A stretch of 5,936 nt of DNA from Archaeoglobaceae archaeon (GTDB lineage: Archaea > Halobacteriota > Archaeoglobi > Archaeoglobales > Archaeoglobaceae): assembly GCA_027066965.1 (NCBI GenBank), contig JAMOMT010000135.1, forward strand, positions 1 to 5,936, given 5' to 3'. Below the pieces are notes generated by a model. The model was given only the letters and a program-made list of their open reading frames with translations. It was not told where the DNA came from and ran no database searches. Positions 4,321 to 5,936 of this stretch are shown one piece after another; within the stretch, counting starts at the first letter, position 1; each line of letters begins with the position of its first letter. The position numbers and the translations under genes are program-made.

Positions 4321-5781
4321 ATGCCCTACGAAGACCTCAGAGAGTTCATAGAAAGACTCGAGAACGAGGGAGAGCTCGCGAGGATAAAAAGAGAAGTCAG
4401 CCCGGAGCTTGAGATGACTGAAATTGCTGACAGAGCTGTTAAAGCAGGTGGGAAAGCTATTCTCTTTGAGAAGCCGAAGGGCTACTCAATTCCAGTTCTA
4501 ATGAACGCTTTTGGTACGGAAAGGAGGATGAAGCTCGCTCTTGAAGTAGAGAGGCTGGAGGAGATTGGAGAGAGGCTTGTGGAGCTGACGAAGTTCCGTC
4601 CTTCCTCGTTCCTCGACGGGATAAAGAGCCTTGGGGCAATAAAGGATCTAACTGCCTTCATTCCTAAAACCGTGAAGACAAAGAAGGCTCCTTGCAAGGA
4701 AGTAATTGAAGAACCTAATCTCAACAAGTTTCCGATTCTGAAATGCTGGCCGAAGGACGCTGGGAAATTCATAACTCTACCTGTTGTGATAACGAAGGAT
4801 CCGGAGACTGGAGAGCTAAACGCGGGAATGTACAGGATGCAGGTGTTCGACGAAAAAACAACAGGTATGCACTGGCAGATTCACAAGCATGGAGCCATGC
4901 ACCTCAGGAAGCTCGCGGAGAAGGGTGACGGAAAACTTGAGGTTGCGGTTGCCATAGGAGTCGATCCAGCAATCCTCTACGCCTCTACTGCTCCGCTGCC
5001 CGAGAACCTGAGCGAGTTTATGTTTGCCGGTTTCATAAGGCGTGAGAGAGTGAAGCTTGTAGATTGCGAGACTGTTGACCTCAAAGTCCCAGCGAGTGCT
5101 GAGATCGTGCTCGAGGGCTATGTGAAGGTTGACGAGCTTAGAGTTGAGGGGCCGTTTGGTGATCACACTGGCTATTACACTCCTCCAGAGCCGTATCCTG
5201 TGTTTCACGTCGAGTGCATTACTCGCAGGGAAAATCCAATTTACCATGCAACCGTCGTTGGAAAGCCGCCGATGGAAGATGCGTGGCTCGGAAAGGCGAC
5301 TGAGAGGATATTCCTTCCCCTGATAAGGATGATACACCCAGAGATAGTTGATATGAACCTACCGGTTGAGGCAACTTTTCACAACCTTGCCATAGTTTCG
5401 ATAAAGAAACGCTACCCAGGGCACGCGAAGAAGGTGATGTTTGCACTTTGGAGCATGGGGATGCTATCTCTCACTAAAGTGGTTGTAGTAGTGGACGATG
5501 ATGTAAATGTTCAGAACATGAAGGAAGTTCTCTGGGCTGTAATGAGCCGTTTCGATCCTGCAAAAGATGTTATCCTAATTCCTAACAGCCCGATAGACAG
5601 TTTGGATCACTCCACATACATGCCCAACCTTGGAGGAAAGCTTGGCATAGACGCGACAAAGAAGTGGAAGGAAGAGGGGTTTGAGAGGGAGTGGCCAGAA
5701 GTCGTTGAGATGAGCGAAGACATCAAGGCAAAGGTCGACTCGTACTGGGGGGAGCTGAAAAAAGTACTGCTTTATTTTTAA
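4321..5781 (+). CDS. ubiD: UbiD-family prenylated-FMN-dependent decarboxylase
   Basis: This 486-residue cytoplasmic enzyme of the UbiD family reversibly decarboxylates an aromatic or alpha,beta-unsaturated acid using prenylated FMN supplied by a UbiX partner, which is not in this window. The length matches full bacterial UbiD (about 490-500). Expected prFMN and metal ligands are visible: N167 and R172 (NAGMYRMQ), H188 (HWQIHKHGA) and E232 (PLPENLSEFMFAG). The acidic catalytic residues are E276 and D281 in EGPFGDHTGYY. Other family blocks are VPASAEIVLEG, PIYHATVVGKPP, IKKRYPGHAKKVM, VVVDDDVNVQ and LGIDATKKW. Archaeal UbiD homologues serve menaquinone synthesis (futalosine pathway, MqnL), the modified mevalonate pathway (anhydromevalonate-phosphate decarboxylase) or aromatic-acid metabolism. 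The sequence alone does not decide among these, so the symbol names the family, not ubiquinone synthesis. The start is fixed by MPYEDLREFIERLE, the usual family N-terminus. Confidence 0.9.
   Translation: MPYEDLREFIERLENEGELARIKREVSPELEMTEIADRAVKAGGKAILFEKPKGYSIPVLMNAFGTERRMKLALEVERLEEIGERLVELTKFRPSSFLDGIKSLGAIKDLTAFIPKTVKTKKAPCKEVIEEPNLNKFPILKCWPKDAGKFITLPVVITKDPETGELNAGMYRMQVFDEKTTGMHWQIHKHGAMHLRKLAEKGDGKLEVAVAIGVDPAILYASTAPLPENLSEFMFAGFIRRERVKLVDCETVDLKVPASAEIVLEGYVKVDELRVEGPFGDHTGYYTPPEPYPVFHVECITRRENPIYHATVVGKPPMEDAWLGKATERIFLPLIRMIHPEIVDMNLPVEATFHNLAIVSIKKRYPGHAKKVMFALWSMGMLSLTKVVVVVDDDVNVQNMKEVLWAVMSRFDPAKDVILIPNSPIDSLDHSTYMPNLGGKLGIDATKKWKEEGFEREWPEVVEMSEDIKAKVDSYWGELKKVLLYF
5758..5763 (-). 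terminator. Possible terminator T-run for moaA inside the ubiD 3' end
   Basis: On the - strand, 20-25 nt past the moaA stop, six consecutive T occur (AAAAAA on the + strand), after the short AT-rich stretch TTAAAAATAAAG. This could end the moaA transcript within the convergent ubiD gene. Support is weak because the site is coding sequence for ubiD lysines. Confidence 0.3.
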
Positions 5782-5782
5782 C

Positions 5783-5936
5783 TTATTCTGGCTTGTAGTA
5801 AGGTTCTCTTAGCTCAACAGCCTTTTTTATTGCCTCCACGAGTTTTTCACCCTTTAAACCTCTCGCGTTTACAGTATTGTCCTCTCTCAGCAAGCAAGGC
5901 TTTATCCTGCCGTCTGAAGTGACCCTTATCCTGTTG
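5783..5936 (-). CDS. moaA: MoaA-like GTP 3',8-cyclase, C-terminal fragment (cut by window end)
   Basis: Reading the complement from base 5935 gives 50 codons ending in TAA at 5785-5783. The gene runs off the right edge, so its start, the radical-SAM CX3CX2C motif and most of the TIM barrel are not in view. The visible part begins NRIRVTSDGRIKPCLLRED, which matches the C-terminal signature of MoaA: the N-R-(I/L)-R-(V/L)-(T/S)-x-x-G-(K/R) stretch followed by the PCL cysteine, one of the three ligands of the second 4Fe-4S cluster. A Lys/Glu-rich helix and an EPYYKPE end follow. MoaA converts GTP to 3',8-cyclo-7,8-dihydro-GTP in the first step of molybdenum/tungsten cofactor synthesis. The MoaA triple-Gly C-terminus is absent, as in many archaeal forms. 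The gene is convergent with ubiD, with one base between the stops. A related radical-SAM protein cannot be excluded. Confidence 0.8.
   Translation of the reverse strand, partial: NRIRVTSDGRIKPCLLREDNTVNARGLKGEKLVEAIKKAVELREPYYKPE

Noticed and set aside
4816..5337. 173-codon minus-strand open frame inside ubiD
   Set aside because: It is antisense to conserved UbiD catalytic blocks, and its composition has no domain pattern. Treated as a shadow frame.

Overview
The window looks like chromosome from a hyperthermophilic archaeon, most likely of the Archaeoglobales (Archaeoglobus, Ferroglobus, Geoglobus or a relative). The reasons are a DsrM/DsrK-type menaquinol-oxidising membrane pair, an archaeal-style AlkA glycosylase, archaeal TATA promoters, GGAGGTG Shine-Dalgarno sites, T-rich terminators and Lys/Glu-rich proteins. 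The order-level placement is inference; no rRNA or other marker is present.

Layout from left to right: (1) The 3' end of a surface-protein gene (+ strand, cut by the window start). It encodes a Ser/Thr/Tyr-rich domain with five N-glycosylation sequons, an 80-residue Pro-Thr linker, and a strange 22-residue C-terminal tail containing nine Trp plus Phe, His and Lys. (2) A convergent gene for a 3-methyladenine DNA glycosylase of the AlkA type (- strand). (3) A 263-bp divergent intergenic region with an inverted repeat, a related third half-site and a clear TATA box. (4) A two-gene operon, dsrM-dsrK (+ strand), with overlapping stop and start and a T-rich terminator. (5) A 147-bp gap with a TATA box placed for a leaderless transcript. 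(6) A full-length UbiD-family prFMN decarboxylase (+ strand). (7) The C-terminal 50 codons of a moaA-like gene (- strand, cut by the window end), which are easily missed because the fragment is short.

How the genes relate: DsrM (membrane b-type cytochrome) and DsrK (cytoplasmic Fe-S protein with an HdrD-like catalytic domain) should form a complex that passes electrons from menaquinol to a cytoplasmic disulfide or trisulfide acceptor, as in dissimilatory sulfur metabolism. The UbiD-family enzyme may make an isoprenoid or quinone precursor, possibly menaquinone, the DsrM substrate. That link rests on adjacency and is speculative, because ubiD has its own promoter. AlkA and MoaA appear to be unrelated neighbours.

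I found no CRISPR array, tRNA, rRNA, insertion sequence or defence system. The least explained items are the Trp-rich tail of the surface protein, the operator-like inverted repeats upstream of dsrMK, and the occurrence of dsrMK without dsrJOP.
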